Notes: generated from the letters alone by a model not told the origin. A stretch of 64,000 bases of DNA from Anoplopoma fimbria (GCF_027596085.1 NC_072450.1:2987236-3051235); one strand, 5' to 3'; numbered from the stretch's first letter, positions 1-27,199 are shown. Program-made: numbers and translations.

Positions 1-182
1 ACTACAAAACCACAAACCAACAAAGCATGAATTCAGACTTTTTACAAATCGGCATCATTGTTCCAATTAAATCACAGAAAAATTGTTCATTGTTTATTTT
101 GAAGTCTGCTACAGAACCGTCTCCTCATTACCAATAAAGCATAAATCATGGCCGTATGTGTGTGTATGTCGTGTGTTTGCAG

Positions 183-10557
<10,375 letters not shown>

Positions 10558-10566
10558 ACACACATA

Positions 10567-10610
<44 letters not shown>

Positions 10611-11916
10611 ACACACACTATACACACAACCGGTGTACAGATCCTCGAGAACCACAGGACAAAAGAAGAAGAAGGAAAAAGAAACCTCAGCCGTGTTGCT
10701 TTAGTGATGTTGGGAAGGTGGAATACTGAGCTCTGATCTGTAGGACTGCATGAGTGACGCTCCTGATGTTCCAGTTAGTTGTTCTGCTGGCAGGGAGGTG
10801 GTACTGCAGGGCACCCAACTATCACAACAAGTCACAAAAAGAAAAGCCATGACTACTTATGACGACACCACATGGTGAGCTTCCATTCCTACCCTCCTTT
10901 CAGTTTTGTCACAACTCCACTAGATTTCTTGCCCACAGTGAGAAATACAAATCACAGTCTGGTCTTTTGGAGTATAATAGCTAATGTATATCAAAATGAT
11001 ACATGAACACCTTTAAAAACAGGCTGCAGAGAGGTCAGACGTTTAGCTTTACTGCATCGCTGCACTGCCACCTCCCTGTCGGCCTGCAGTGAAATGCAAA
11101 TGTTCAGCAACGGAAAAAGTAAGTTTGTTTGTGAACGGGAACTGATTCCTCCGCTCGTCTCCGCAGTGTCTCTGCGCTGACATGGCAGGAAAGATTTAAA
11201 GATATACATGTATATCAAAAACTTTTGAAAAAGGGTTTGCGATATAGATAATCAGGAAATGAGCAAACAAGCCACTCGACTCGCTTCAGTCCATCGTCAT
11301 CATCGTTTTTTGGAGATCTTACCCAGAATTCCTCAAGTTGTGCCTTGTGTTTTGTAAATAACGTAACTTTTTTAAATGATTTGCAATATCAGATTCTTAG
11401 ATATTTTACTTTTAGAAAGATAATTAACTGTATATTCAGTGATGTGAAGTATACTTAATATAATCAACACTAGAGAGGTGTATTAACTGATTTAAATCCA
11501 GCCGTACGTGGAGCACTTTATTTATTTATTGGAGTTTGATAGAGCACAGCCGTTCTGATATTTATGGACGACAACAAAGAGAGACGAGAAGCATCCGACC
11601 CGACTAAAGAACAGAACAGAATCCAAAACTTTCATTTTGTTTCATTGACAATTACAGAAAGAAAAATATTTGGAGAGCATGGCGCCGTGTTGAAGTTTCT
11701 CTCTGGAATAAATTCTTAATGTTTTGGTTGATATTAAACACACACACCTGTACCTGCAGTGTACCACGTGGAAAGTATGTTTTATAATGTTATGTTGCAG
11801 GAATGTTTCAGAAAAAATATAAATGATAAAAATAATAATGATAAAAATGATTTGCCTGGACAGTCCATTCAAAGAGGATTTGTATCATACAAATGTACAT
11901 TTGCATTTTCAATAAA
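10558..11916 (+). other. otog: Probable otog 3' UTR with two AATAAA signals
   Basis: The 1.36 kb after the otog stop codon has no coding exon that I can support. It starts with a (CA)n tract at 10569-10619. Canonical AATAAA hexamers occur at 11707-11712 and 11911-11916, and either could end the transcript. Where cleavage happens is not visible from the sequence, so the right border is an estimate. Confidence 0.45.
10569..10619. repeat. (CA)n microsatellite just after the otog stop
   Basis: A CA run with one CATAC interruption starts 12 bases after the TAA stop codon, within the presumed 3' UTR. Confidence 0.93.
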
Positions 11917-13030
11917 TATTTCCTGGAAAAATGTAACTTGTTTGCGCTGTTTTTTAGATAACGGGACGATTAGCAGGAAACGTTATTTTAGTTTCTGTTA
12001 TTCTGGTACTGTTAAACGGAAAATTGGGCTCACATTTTCACTTCCTTCTTTTGGCGAACTCAGAGGCATCAAGGGCTAATGCGTAACATCACTGTGTGTA
12101 AACTTTGTCAAACTACTGTTGGACGTTAAACAATGTCAGTCTCATATGCCATGAAAATGACATAGTATGGCAAAAAAATCATTATTAAGTGGTAGTCTGG
12201 CATGACAAAAAAAACAAGTCAGTCTATAGGTTTTACAATGTAATGTGTTAATATAGATGTTTGTTCTCAACCTTAATGTAAAAGCATGCCATTTAAAATC
12301 AGAAACATTATTTTTACATAATCATTAAAAATGTCATGCTACAGAGTTCCATAAAATATCAAAATACAATAAAAATCATTAATGTCATTGCAGAGTTCAG
12401 GTAGTGAGACAAAGATGAATCAGTTAAGCATCCAACCAGAAGTGCAAAAAGCAGTTAAGTGGGGATTAATGTAGTTATGTATAGTGGTAATATAAAGGAT
12501 TGTAAACAGTAAGGGGTATATATAAATACACTGGATATAAAAGAGCAGTTTGAACAGTGTGTAATAAATTACCTAGAAACCAGTTAAGGCTCAATTTTCA
12601 GAATAGTTGCTGCTCTTTACTGGTGAAAAGTAAATTAATGTTGCTTTAAAATTCTAATCTCTGCATATGTCGAAGTTATAATCTTATTTCTACGTGTTTT
12701 CAGCAATGAGTCATTAAAAAAAATAGAAAAACATGATCATTAGCTGTGAAAGCTGTAAAATAGTAAACATGACTGTATGAATAACTGTGCAGATTATTTA
12801 TTATTATATTACTCAAATAAATCAGATGAAATGCTTAATAATCTGTATTCTAAAACAGAGATTTCTTAAAACAGTTTAAGATCCTAAAGACATCCTGTCC
12901 AACGTATAAATATTAATTGAAGAGAGACTTTACCATCAGTAGTGCCAGATCTAATCAGGAAAGGAAAGTTAGTTAACAAGGAAAGTTTGGTTTTGGTATC
13001 TGTTTTGTTTTTCTTAAGTGAAATAGAGAA
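11917..13030. other. Intergenic, no gene seen
   Basis: AT-rich DNA between otog and the next repeats. A small patch of the GTCATAGTATAG repeat occurs near 12145-12220. I see no exon with good borders, no RNA gene and no conserved coding motif. Confidence 0.5.
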
Positions 13031-13286
13031 TCCTTCTATTTTAGTCACCTTAGAATGAGCTGTTTATATCTCCATATATGGAGCGGGTCCTCTTCACGGA
13101 GCCAGCTGTTTCTACGGGAGCCCAGAAAGGCCAAACCAAACACTGACTCTAGATAGGGACATTTGCTTCTTCACGCCGGCCGCCGTTGTTCTCCTACACG
13201 CTCGTCACATGGGAGAATTTTCAGTATGTTGCAATCTGCAACCTCACAGCTAGATATCGCTAAATCCTACGCACTGCACCTTTAAA
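13030..13286 (-). mobile_element. Dispersed repeat B, copy 1 (minus)
   Basis: The reverse complement starts AAAGGTGCAGTGCGTAGGAT and continues to CAGATTGCAAC, and its far end has AGCTCATTCTAAGG. The plus strand at 42655-43345 has the matching start (AAAGGAACATTGTGTTGGAT) and end (GGCTCATTCTAAGC), so both belong to one family. It is non-coding and typical of fish MITE-like repeats; the family name is not determined. Confidence 0.65.
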
Positions 13287-13859
13287 CTCCGTCTTAGTCT
13301 TTGGTTTAAATTAAGATTCTGCTGTGTTAAAGTCTCATTTTAAAATCTAAATCTTTGTTCTGACTTCACTGTTTGCTGTGTGATGTCTTGGGGCTGTTCA
13401 GAGCATATGAAAATGTTGCAGTTGCGTCTTTAATTTCAGAGACTGAGGGTCCGGTATCAATCAACTAGGAATCCAGATGTGTGACGATGGATAATCAGAG
13501 GAAGTCAGAGCAGTAAATCTGCTCCTCCTCCTCTCGTATATCAGACTCCAGACTGGCTGGCTGGTCTGAACACATGGCCCTAGTACATGCTGCAGCATGT
13601 TGGCATGGGCATTTGGGAAAACGATACCAAACCGTGAACCCACAAAATCCAGGGATTTCTTTTAGCAGACATGGCAAGCCAGGCCAACACAGTTTATATC
13701 TGATAAGCTGCCCAGACCAGACGAGGAGATCACACAGAGCTCAGATGGTGATGGGGGTAAAGATCTGGGACGCCAAGCGGTGAAGTCAGGAACAGTGGGG
13801 AGCTGTCCAGCTGAACAGGGGTAGCGGTCACAGTATAAATATCATAAATATTAGCTATA

Positions 13860-16190
13860 TTACAGCAGGCCATACTAAATCATTAGATCTCATAAAATAA
13901 CATGCCATAAAAAAACATTAAAACCTACGGTAAAAAAGGCAATGAAAAATGATTACGCATATTCAGTATGTCATAGAAATAAAACAAAAAATGTCATGAG
14001 TAATAGTATAGTCTGTCAAAAAGTAATTAAAGTATATTATTCCATGAAAATGATCCATACAAATTTGTAAAATAAGTCATAATATAGTATGTTAAAAAAA
14101 GTCATAGTATAGTATGTCGTAAGAATGTAGTAAAACAAAAACGTCATCAAATAATTTGTCGTAAAAATTAAGTAAAAAAGTCATAGTATAGTATGTCGAA
14201 AGAAAAAAAGTCGGAGTGTAGTATGTTGAAAAGAATTCTTAAAAAGGTCAGTTATAGTATGTCAAATACAATGTCAAAAAACTCCTTGTATTGTATGTCG
14301 TAAAAATGTAGTAAAAAAAGTCATAATATAGTATGTAATATACTATGACTTTTATCAAAAAATGAAAAAAACGTCATAGTATAGTATGTCAAAAAACTGC
14401 AGTTTATATATTATAATATGTCGTAAAAATGTAGTAAAATAAACAATCAAAGTATATTATGTCTTAAAAAATGGCAATAGAAGTAAAGCATTTCCAAAAA
14501 GGGATAAAAATAAGTTATAGTATGTATCATATGATAGGAAGTGATATTATAGTATGTCGTTAAAATGTAGTAAATATGGTATGTCAGATCTTTTTTGCAT
14601 GTCTTAAAAATAGTCAAGGTATAGCATGTTCTCAAGCCTCTCACAAAAATAATGTCATAAAGCTGTCCTTGTGTTTTACTATTTGGGGTTTCCAGCTAGC
14701 TCTTGCTGCATTTAGCATCCTCTTCTTCTCCTCAATCCAGTCTATTTGTCATATACCTAATAAAGGCAAATGGCCATCAATCTGAAAAGAGTTTGCATTT
14801 CCTAGAGAAAATGTGTGTGAGAGCTGTGTTCTAGCTGCTGCTGCTACATCTGCAAATTTAAAAAAAATCATGTTTTAATGCTACTGTATCATCCACTGTG
14901 GGTAGAATTGTATGGGATGTTACACACTTGCAATACAATGAGGCTGTTTGCCAAACATTCTCAAATTTGGTTAAGAGTGTGACACTAGTTTCTTATGAAG
15001 GAGACTTCACAAGTTGGGATTTGAAACTTAAACCCAAAAATATTAAAGAGATGATTGTGGACTACGGGAGACAGCAAGGGAGTTGACAGCTCTTCATCCT
15101 TTTTGGTGATGCTGAGGTTGAAAAGGTCAGCAGCTTCAAGTTCCTGGGTGTGCAAATCACCCAGGACCTCTTCTGGACACTTAACACAAAAGACAAAAGT
15201 ATAGTGTGTAAAGAAACTGTCGTTAATATACATGGTACAGTATGGCCAGATAATGTCATAAAGCTGTTACAGTGAAGAGTGACAATAAAAATGTCATTAA
15301 AAGTTGTAGTATAGTATGTCGGAAAAAATTGTAAATATAGAATAGAAAAATGTAATGAAAGGTCATAGTATAAAATGTCGACAAAAAGTGTAATTGTATA
15401 TATCTTACAAAGTCATAAAAAAGTCATAGTATAGTATTTTATAAAAAAGTTAAAAAAAGTCATAGTATAGTATGTCAAAAAAATCATAAAAAAGTCATAG
15501 TATAGTATGTAGAGAAAAGTCATAAAAAAGTCATAGTGTAGTATGTCGTAAAAAGTCACAAGAAAGTCAACATATTGTGTGTCATTATTATTTCATAATA
15601 TAGTATGTCATAAAAAAGTTTTTTAAAAAGTAATAGTTTAGTATGGCGTAAAAAGTCATAAAAAAGTCATAGTATTGTATGTCATAAAGAAGTCATTAAA
15701 AAGTCTTATCATAGTATGTCATAAAGTCATAAGAAAGTCAGTATAGTTTGTCATAACAAATTCATAAAAAAAGTCATAGTATATTATGTCATTGAAAAAA
15801 CTGTCAAAGAACAGACATATTTAAGTATGTTCAAAAAAAAGGTTTAATAATGTAATAGAATTGAATTTTGCAAAAAGGAATGGCATAAAAAGTAAGTAGT
15901 ATGGCGAGAAAATATATAAAGTATAGTATGATGTAAATTTTAAATACCTTATTATAGTAAGTTGAAAAAAAGTAGTACGATGTATAGTAGGTCTTAAAAA
16001 TGATCATAAAAATGTCTAGTATATTATGTCTTAAAATATGTCATAAAAAGTATCACAGTGTCACAAAATTGTCATAGCATAGGTTGTCATAAAAGTATAA
16101 TAAAAAGTTAGTGTTGTATGCCATTAAAAAATATATTAAAAAAGCTGAAGTGTAGTATGGCATGAAAAATACATGTCAAAAGCATTTAAT
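13860..16190. repeat. AT-rich minisatellite, large degenerate array
   Basis: About 2.3 kb is built of imperfect units of roughly 25-35 bases with the core GTCATAGTATAGTATGTC followed by (A/G)TAAAAAA. Units vary in length and many carry substitutions, so the array is old. It is broken between about 14680 and 15240 by unrelated DNA that contains a LINE fragment, and resumes afterwards. The ORFs across it do not resemble proteins. Confidence 0.85.
14895..15205 (+). mobile_element. LINE reverse-transcriptase remnant inside the array
   Basis: The plus strand reads LKPKNIKEMIVDYGRQQGS, then a stop, and after a frame change VEKVSSFKFLGVQITQDL and WTLNT. These are the downstream palm/thumb motifs of fish non-LTR retrotransposons (TKEMIVDFR, then SFKFLGVxIxxDLxW). 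The fragment is short and frame-broken. It interrupts the AT-rich minisatellite. Confidence 0.75.
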
Positions 16191-18207
16191 GTGTTAAAAT
16201 TACACTCCAGGAAATATTAAACTTTCAGGCAACGAAATAAACGTTTGGTTTAGGAAAAAACATCATGATGGGATTTAAATAAATTAACAAAGTTAGGTTT
16301 ATGGAACAAAACCAGTTGGTTTGGTTTGGAAAAATGTCCCAAACGTAACAATAACATAATAACTCAAGTGTTTTTTAACCATTACAACTCTCCTCTCGTC
16401 CACCGTAAGTAGTCTTTCTTGCTGTTTGGATGCGTTTAATCTCTGTTTTAGTTTCTTTTAATCTGAATGAACTGTTTAAAAAGCCTCTTGGATCAGCTGG
16501 AAAATGCATCGTCACAAAGCTGAAAACAGGGCTGTTTTCTTCTTGGAGATACGTGGTTCTCACAGGACACACGTGATGATTTTAAAGAACATAATGCATT
16601 GCTGTATATTAAACAAGTTAAAAACATGCAACATACACATTAATGCAGCAGTAATAATTATCCAGAAACATCAGATATAATTGTAAAACATTTACTTCAA
16701 GTGCTTAAAGGAAGTTTTGCTGATAATACTTACATATTTTTACTTAAGTAATGTTTTGAATGCAGGATAACTTGAGGCAGAGTATTTTCACAGTGTGGTA
16801 TTAGTACCTTTCCACCACTGCAGCTTAGTATCATGTTCATAATGTTGGAGTTGTACTCGCTGCTGTTGCTGCCTGGTTTTACAGATGAAGTCATGTTCTG
16901 TTTTCATTCTCTACAACACACCATCAAACAGTTCTGAACATGCTGATTAAAGAAAAACACTTCTGATCTCCAGTTAAACTTCAATCATCAACGTAAATAC
17001 TACACTAAAGAACCGTGTGGACCTCGGAGAATACAAAGTGCCAAATAGGTTTTAAACATTAAAATACAACAAAAGTCCCCCAGAATGTAGTAAGAATGAG
17101 ACAGAAAAACATTTAAGCTCCTAAAACCTCCAGTCCAACATTTACCTCTTCATGTGTGTGTGGTTGGGTGGGGTGTTGCTGTGTAGTGGGTGGGGGGGTG
17201 TGAAGGGGGTCATCTTGCTCTGCTAATCCTTCTACAACAGCTGAACCCCCCCCCCCCCCAACTCCAAACCCCACGTTCCCCCTGCTTAAAGTAACAGTCC
17301 TTAAACATTCTATTTGAGGGAAAACAATGATGTTGTACGTAAAGTTTAGCCCAGATATACGAGACATTCAGGTTTTCATTGTGTGCGAAGTGCAAAAAAG
17401 AAGAAAGAGAATCTGTGATAAACCTTTGTCACACGATGGATAGTGACTTAACGTTTCTTTAAATTAAAGTTATAAGAGATGTTCTTCTTAATTTTGTCAG
17501 ACTGAAATTAAAGTATTGTAATTTATAAAAACATGAAGTGAATATAGTTCTACTCCACAATATTTATTTTATATCTAAATTTTTGATTATTACTCCAAAT
17601 TACAATCAACGAATACAAATATTTTATATATTTTTATAGATTAAGATAAGGCTGTTGATCCTTCGGGGGGGAAAGGCTACAAACAGTGCAAGATAACAAA
17701 TATAATTTAATTTTATAAAAAAAACAAAAGTTAAATACAAAAAAGCAGTTTTCTTTTTCCATATTTTGCAAAAATATTAATATTCCATTATTTGTAGTTA
17801 CGGCAAGGAGCTAAACCACATCCCCTGGGTGCAGGATCTGTCCTCAGATGACTCATGAGGCCTTTCAGAAGCTCCATCATTGACAAGTTAAGACTATAAC
17901 TTAAAAAACTAGTATTGAAGTCGTGATTAAAGTCTAAACGGGCGAAAGGCTCAAATGTTCATATTTGCCTCTGGATTAAAAATGTAAATACAAACCAATA
18001 AACTATAAAGATCTGGGTGTTGTTTCCCACCATCATGCCCAGTACGGGTTCCCATTAGCACCAGTCACATCCCCAAATCTTCACAGCTCAGCACTGAGCT
18101 GACCAGCAGAATCCCAGCCAGCCATGGAGAAATGCATTGTGGGTTAAGTCTCACGGTGACATCACTGGAAGGTGATCGTTAGCCTGACAAGCTCAAAGCA
18201 GCTGCAG

Positions 18208-18210
<3 letters not shown>
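16191..18210. other. Intergenic, no gene seen
   Basis: No coding exon is supported here. About 16690-16825 resembles the end of the repeat-C MITE family, ending CCTTTCCACCACTGCAG. A homopolymer C run lies near 17246-17259. The rest looks like ordinary AT-rich DNA. Confidence 0.45.

Positions 18211-18303
<93 letters not shown>
18211..18303. repeat. (CA)n microsatellite
   Basis: An uninterrupted CA run of about 93 bases, followed about 55 bases later by a short 12-base tandem repeat. Confidence 0.97.
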
Positions 18304-18306
<3 letters not shown>

Positions 18307-18359
18307 TGTTTTTTTAGTGCAAGTGAAACTCAAGTCACAAAGTTGAGGCGGCTGAGGGA

Positions 18360-18410
18360 GGAACTACAAACTGAACTACAAACTGAACTACAAACTGAAC
18401 TACAAACTGA
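18360..18410. repeat. 12-bp tandem repeat, about four copies
   Basis: The unit GAACTACAAACT is repeated about four times without change. Confidence 0.9.
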
Positions 18411-19291
18411 TCGTCATGATATTCTTCGCCTCTGCATTCATTTCTACATTTATGTAAAATATTAAAGGACCATACCACTGGTTTTAAATGCTTTAGCCAG
18501 TATATTAAAAACATGACCTTTACATAACAGCTAATCATCTCACTCACCATTTGTTTTTTTGGTTTTTGCTTCCATTCATTTATTTATAGCATTTTAAAAT
18601 AAGCAAAACTGGAAGAACAAATATGAAGTTTCCTTCCTTGCTGTTGTTTAATGCAGCTTCATTTAAGATTGAATGAAAAGTCTGTGCAGCTAAATGCAAC
18701 TCTGGTGAAACACAATACAGATTTGGTGTTCATGATGGATTCACACAACAAGCAAGAGTCAGACTTCAGAATGAATGGTAACTTATGGCTGCATTTGTGC
18801 ATCTGAAAATATAAAAAAATGATTTAAACCTACGTTTCTGGATTCATTAAATTCATTTTTATTTCATATACTGTGAAAGAAGCAGTTAATTAGTCAATTA
18901 TCCAGAAATAGTGATGTAGTGACACGTTCATTCATAAATTATTCAACTGACAGTAAAATCAAACAGTTGTTTTGATGATTAATTTACGTTTTTTTTTATT
19001 GTTGGTCGAAAAAAATAGCATTTTAAAGTTGTCGTGTTGGACCGTTAAATATTCAGTATTTTCTTAACATTTCAGCAAGTCATTTTTTTTATCAAACTTT
19101 GGCCAAAAGAATACAATTAAAAAAGCTTTCTGACTCTGACATGCTGATGAGTCCACTTCTCCTTCCTGTTTCAGGGCAGAAGCTCATAAATCACGTCATC
19201 ACCGTCAACACTTCAATCAGAACCCCTTTTGTCTCTGTGACTTTGAACAGAACGGCAGCGACGCTCTGATTTACATCCCGAGGAGGAAGAA

Positions 19292-19340
19292 CAGGAGGAG
19301 GAGGAGGAGGAGGAGGAGGAGGAGGAAGAGGAGGAGGAGT
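19292..19340. repeat. (GGA)n microsatellite
   Basis: A purine-rich GGA/GGAA run of about 50 bases that borders a unique, GC-richer stretch on its right. Confidence 0.9.
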
Positions 19341-19568
19341 GAAAAAACATCCCGACGTCAGAGCCAGCTGATGACAAGGCCAGACCCTCCGGCCATCAGG
19401 TGACGTCCCGGGACAGAGCGCTGGACATCTGTCCCCTCTACAGGAAGTGACCTGATGGCTTTGTCACAGCGGGAGCAGATAGAGAGAGCAGGTTGAATTG
19501 ATTTAACCTTTGACCCCTGAGAGGAGTGAGGACAGGGGTGGACCTGATCTGTTCTCAAGACGAAACCA

Positions 19569-20051
19569 CAGTGGAGGAAGGTGGATGTCGCTGCTTCCTT
19601 AAACTGTAAATCAAGAGTTTCTAAATGATTGTGATGTTCTGTAATGATGGAAGAATTGTCTAATAGTTAAAGTAATAATATATCACTCTGGAGGAAAGTA
19701 AAAGTACCAGAAATATTAGAAAATGTACTGAAAGCATCAAAAATAAAAGTACTCATTATGCAGAATACTGTATATTATTGGATTTTTATAATCGATGCCT
19801 TAACATGTAAAAAACATGCTGGTTTTGAAAATATGTATTGTGTGTAGTTTAACCGTTTAAAATACATAATATTGTATGTGATGTTTTTCTGTGAAATCTT
19901 AATTTGTAGAGTAACTAAGGTTGTCAGATTAACAGTATTATATATATATTTATTTATTTTCCTCTGATATGTGCAGAAAATTAAAATACTTAAGTGGAAA
20001 ATGATACTTATAGTATTTGAGTAAATGTACTTTGTTACCTTTCACCACTGA
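19569..20051. mobile_element. Dispersed repeat C, near full-length MITE
   Basis: It begins CAGTGGAGGAAGGT and ends ACCTTTCACCACTG, which are inverted repeats of each other at 11 of 14 positions. The inside has the AAAAGTACTCATTATGCAGAA and TGAGTAAATGTACTTTGTTA type of sequence found in one of the commonest fish hAT-like MITEs. Related fragments lie at about 9372-9425, 16690-16825, 33700-33860, 37915-38218 and 42420-42500. Confidence 0.65.
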
Positions 20052-20729
20052 AATTGTCACGTATATTAATATGTTCTGTTTCATTTTGAATATTGTGTCA
20101 GACTTCTTCAGTTTCAAAATCAGATCAGAATCTGTGTTACCAAGTGAGGAAATACATCTCTGTGGTTTTTCTCTGAGCCGCGGTGATTCATGGCTGCAGC
20201 GTTGTTTCATAAGAGAGAGGGGAAAGCTGTGAGAAGCTTCAGACAGAGTGACTGAAGAGTCACACATGAGTGATCAGAGTTCAGATCAGAGGGAACGGCA
20301 GCTGGTCGCTCACTTACTGTAAGTGTGGTGCAAATAGTGTAGTAACAATACAACTATACAAACTATATTACAGCTATAAATGTAATATTAATACCTTCCT
20401 AAAAGAGTTCACATGAACAGCGTGTTTCTGACTTATTATATAGAAGTTGTAGCATCCACGAACATTCAAAATAAAGTGAGTTATGTCCTTCCACTAAAGC
20501 TTGATTCATTTTAGTCAGATGTCTGAGAGAGGACTACTCATAGAAATAGAATAAAATAGAACGGGCATTCCAATTCAAATCCCCTCTATCAGAGCGGCGG
20601 CCATTTTTATGTCTACCGTTGCATAGCTGGCTAACTTCTGTATAAACTTTACAGACTTTGTTGCAGAGTCACTGAGGTGATGGTTTTGCAGTAACAACTA
20701 AATCGAGCAGTGAAGTAACATTACAAAGC

Positions 20730-20760
<31 letters not shown>

Positions 20761-20784
20761 TAGAGTCAATGAGTAACATTCAGG

Positions 20785-20819
20785 CCGAAGAGGAAGTGTC
20801 TTAAAACTTGCATTCTCTC

Positions 20820-20868
<49 letters not shown>

Positions 20869-21180
20869 TTTATTTATATAGCACCTTTTAAAAACAAGGT
20901 TTACAAAGTGCTTTGACAGACCAGCCAGCAAGACAGTGCATAAGAAACAAAATGAAATAACAAGTGACAATCAAATAAACAAATAAAATAAATAAAATAA
21001 ATAAAATAAATAAAATAAATAAAATAAATAAAATAAATAAAATAATAAAATAAATAAAATAAATAAAATAATGAAATAAATAAAATCAAGTGATAATGGT
21101 AAAATATAGTAAACAAATATAAGATAAAATACCAAGACCAAATGACCAGCAGGGGGCGACTCCTCCGGTTACATCATATA
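20785..21180. mobile_element. Dispersed repeat A interrupted by another insertion
   Basis: The left part (CTTAAAACTTGCATTCTCTCT, ending near 20820) and the right part (CAGGGGGCGACTCCTC, near 21153) are neighbours in the intact copy at 2360-2420. Here about 330 bases separate them. The insert starts with (AAT)n, continues with AACTTTATTTATATAGCACC, a typical tail of fish L2-derived repeats, and includes the (AAATA)n run at 20970-21090. Confidence 0.6.
20970..21090. repeat. (AAATA)n simple repeat
   Basis: A run of AAATAAAATAAAT units of about 120 bases with few interruptions, inside the insertion that splits repeat A. Confidence 0.9.
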
Positions 21181-21565
21181 CTTACAGAGTGTCATAACTG
21201 CATCAAATAACAGATAAAAGATGAAGGATTAAGATAAAAAAGGCTTTCACAATCCACAATGATGAACATGATAACACCAAGGTCAGCAGGTCGTCCCTTC
21301 TGCCTAAAAACTCAAGAGAATGAAATGAGTCAGTGATATGAGTGAGTGGACACAACAGTGTATCTGTCATAAACTGACAGCTTGCTGCGTAATATCGTTT
21401 TTACAATATTTTGATAACCTCCCAAATGTTGACAAAAGATTCCCACTATATCAAAAGTTGCCCAATTGGATGAAAAACAGCTCAATCTGGCAACGCTGCT
21501 CCAAGCAACGGTAGAATAAGAACACTGGAAGCTTAGCATCAAAATGAATTCAACCTGGAAGGCTA

Positions 21566-25174
<3,609 letters not shown>

Positions 25175-25860
25175 TAAAGGGACAGTTCACACAAAATCTA
25201 AAGTACATATATTTCCTCTCACCTGTAGTGTTATTTATCAATATTTGGAGATCTATAGGAATGAAACTGTAAAGTTTGGTGTATGTAAGAGCTACTGAAG
25301 TGGAGATTTCTGGATCAGAGTCTGAGAAAAAACTCATTTAGAGAAAACGTCCTTTAAAGATATGTTTAGTTAAATTACATACATGTTGAAGACACTACAG
25401 GTGAATAGGGTAAAAAAATAACTAATAGATATCAACATGAAACTTCACCAGCTGATTACTGACATTAAGATGATTGTTTTTTGTATTACAAGTTTTCTGT
25501 AATTTTATGTTTGAATATGCAAATGAGGCATTATCTAATGGGAACTTTTGGTGAATTTAGGAGAAATCTACAGACGCAAAGAGACAAAGAAGTAAGAAAA
25601 AACACTTAAACGTGTATTTTGGATGTTTTATTTCCACTAGTCTAAAAGAAGACTTGTTATGGAAGCATATTGGACTAAAAACCCTAAAATGACCAGTGCA
25701 TTTTGCCTGTAGTTTCTCAACTTAATTGTGATTTCAGCAGCATACAACTAAGCAGTTTTAGATCAAATCTACATGAGACAAAAAAGCAGACGAGCCCTTC
25801 AAACAAACTTAAAAACAAATGAAAATCAGTCTGTGAGTTGAGATCATTTCACCTGTTTAA
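25175..25860. mobile_element. Dispersed repeat D, copy 1
   Basis: It starts with AAAGGGACAGTTCAC, a common beginning of fish MITE-like repeats. From about 25255 to 25860 it matches 28925-29505 closely and in the same direction (for example AAGAGCTACTGAAGTGGAGA and AAAACGTCCTTTAAAGATAT in both). No coding frame is present. Confidence 0.65.
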
Positions 25861-26354
25861 TTATAAAATGAAATCATAGATATCACCATGAAAAATCCAT
25901 CAAAAATACTAAATAAATACACATATACATTAGTTCTCAGCTGAAGATATTCTAGCCTAAAGATACATTATCTTGACTACAAGCTAACAGAGTCTGTAAA
26001 CACTGAAGAAACATTTTTTTTTAAGTCTGATTCAAAGACAGTGACGTAAAAAAAGAGAAGTATGCGTGCGGAGGTGTTTTTCTTCCAGGCATCTCACTCA
26101 TACACGTATATGAATAGGACTGCGAGGAATCAGGGAGGGTCAACACCGAGAAGAAGAACATTTCTCCATAAATCTGCATCATAATCCAACAACAATGGGT
26201 GACTCACTCAGAAAATCCCCCAGTGTCACAGCATATTACAGTAATAAACACTGGGACAATAAGGGTAGATAATGTAGATTTTTGGTATTTTATAAGCTTG
26301 GATTTAGGTTCAATTCATGTTTTTAGTGTGTAGCTTTTAATGATGATTTCAAAT

Positions 26355-26412
26355 GTTTGTAAAGCGTCTTTGAGAACTTTGAAAAGCGCTCTATAAATAA
26401 AATGTATTCATT
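26355..26412 (+). mobile_element. L2-like LINE 3' tail
   Basis: The short segment TGTAAAGCGTCTTTGAGAAC, followed by GAAAAGCGCTCTATAAATAA, matches the recurring 3' end of fish L2-type LINEs (stem-loop with AAGCGCTATATAAATAAA). Only the tail is recognisable. Confidence 0.55.
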
Positions 26413-26599
26413 TTTAAAAGTGAAAGTGGAAAAACTAATAAAATAAATATAAATAACTTGGTCTTAAATGTTTTTTTTAGCCTAAAGAAGAGAACAGCAT
26501 CAGTAGTTTTAAATCTGTATGTTTATCTAACTTCTAGCTGGCTTTACACGGTCTGACAGCTGACAGCATTCAAAAATATGAAAGTTTTTTCACTGCTGG

Positions 26600-26760
26600 T
26601 TTGTGATTGGTCTGTGCTCGCTCGCCCCTCATCTGGCCTCTGATTGGCCGCTTGCTCTAATGCTTTTTCGGGCTGAGGTCCAGCTGCAGGGAGTCGAGTC
26701 CGGCGCCGGTCGCCTTACAAACCGCCTCAGAGGGTTTAATATCCGACTGTAATGCAGGAT
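26600..26760. promoter_or_regulatory. Candidate regulatory element about 4 kb upstream of myod
   Basis: A GC-richer island in AT-rich DNA carries two ATTGG boxes (reverse CCAAT) at 26606-26610 and 26643-26647. It also has an E-box CAGCTG at 26681-26686 and a CATCTG near 26630. This combination fits an enhancer or an upstream start site. Function is inferred only from motif density. Confidence 0.3.
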
Positions 26761-27199
26761 TATGACAGCAGACTGTGATGTTTAGGATTAACGCAGAGTC
26801 TCTACCGCTAAACTGAAACAGACTTTTCTATTGAGTTGAATTAAAGGAAAAGTCTGATGATAATCTGCAAACAAATCTCCTGAAAAACAAAACAAAGGAA
26901 CAGTGGATGTGTGAATCAAAGCCTGATATCTCCATTAAAACACACCAACGAGCCTCACTGTTGTTCCTTCATCACCATGAACACACGCACTAGTTTATTC
27001 TGATTTAATCCCCGATACATCATCCTGCTGCCAAAAATACTTACTCGAGCATCAAATGCGGATTAATCCGCCACTGAAAATAGTCCCTTACAAATGCTCT
27101 AATACCTCCTGTTTGTTTGATAAGCACGACAGTGACCAGCTGTTTAAGAAAATCACTGAGACTTTTTAAAAGATTGAAATTTTAAGCCTTCAGTAAGAA

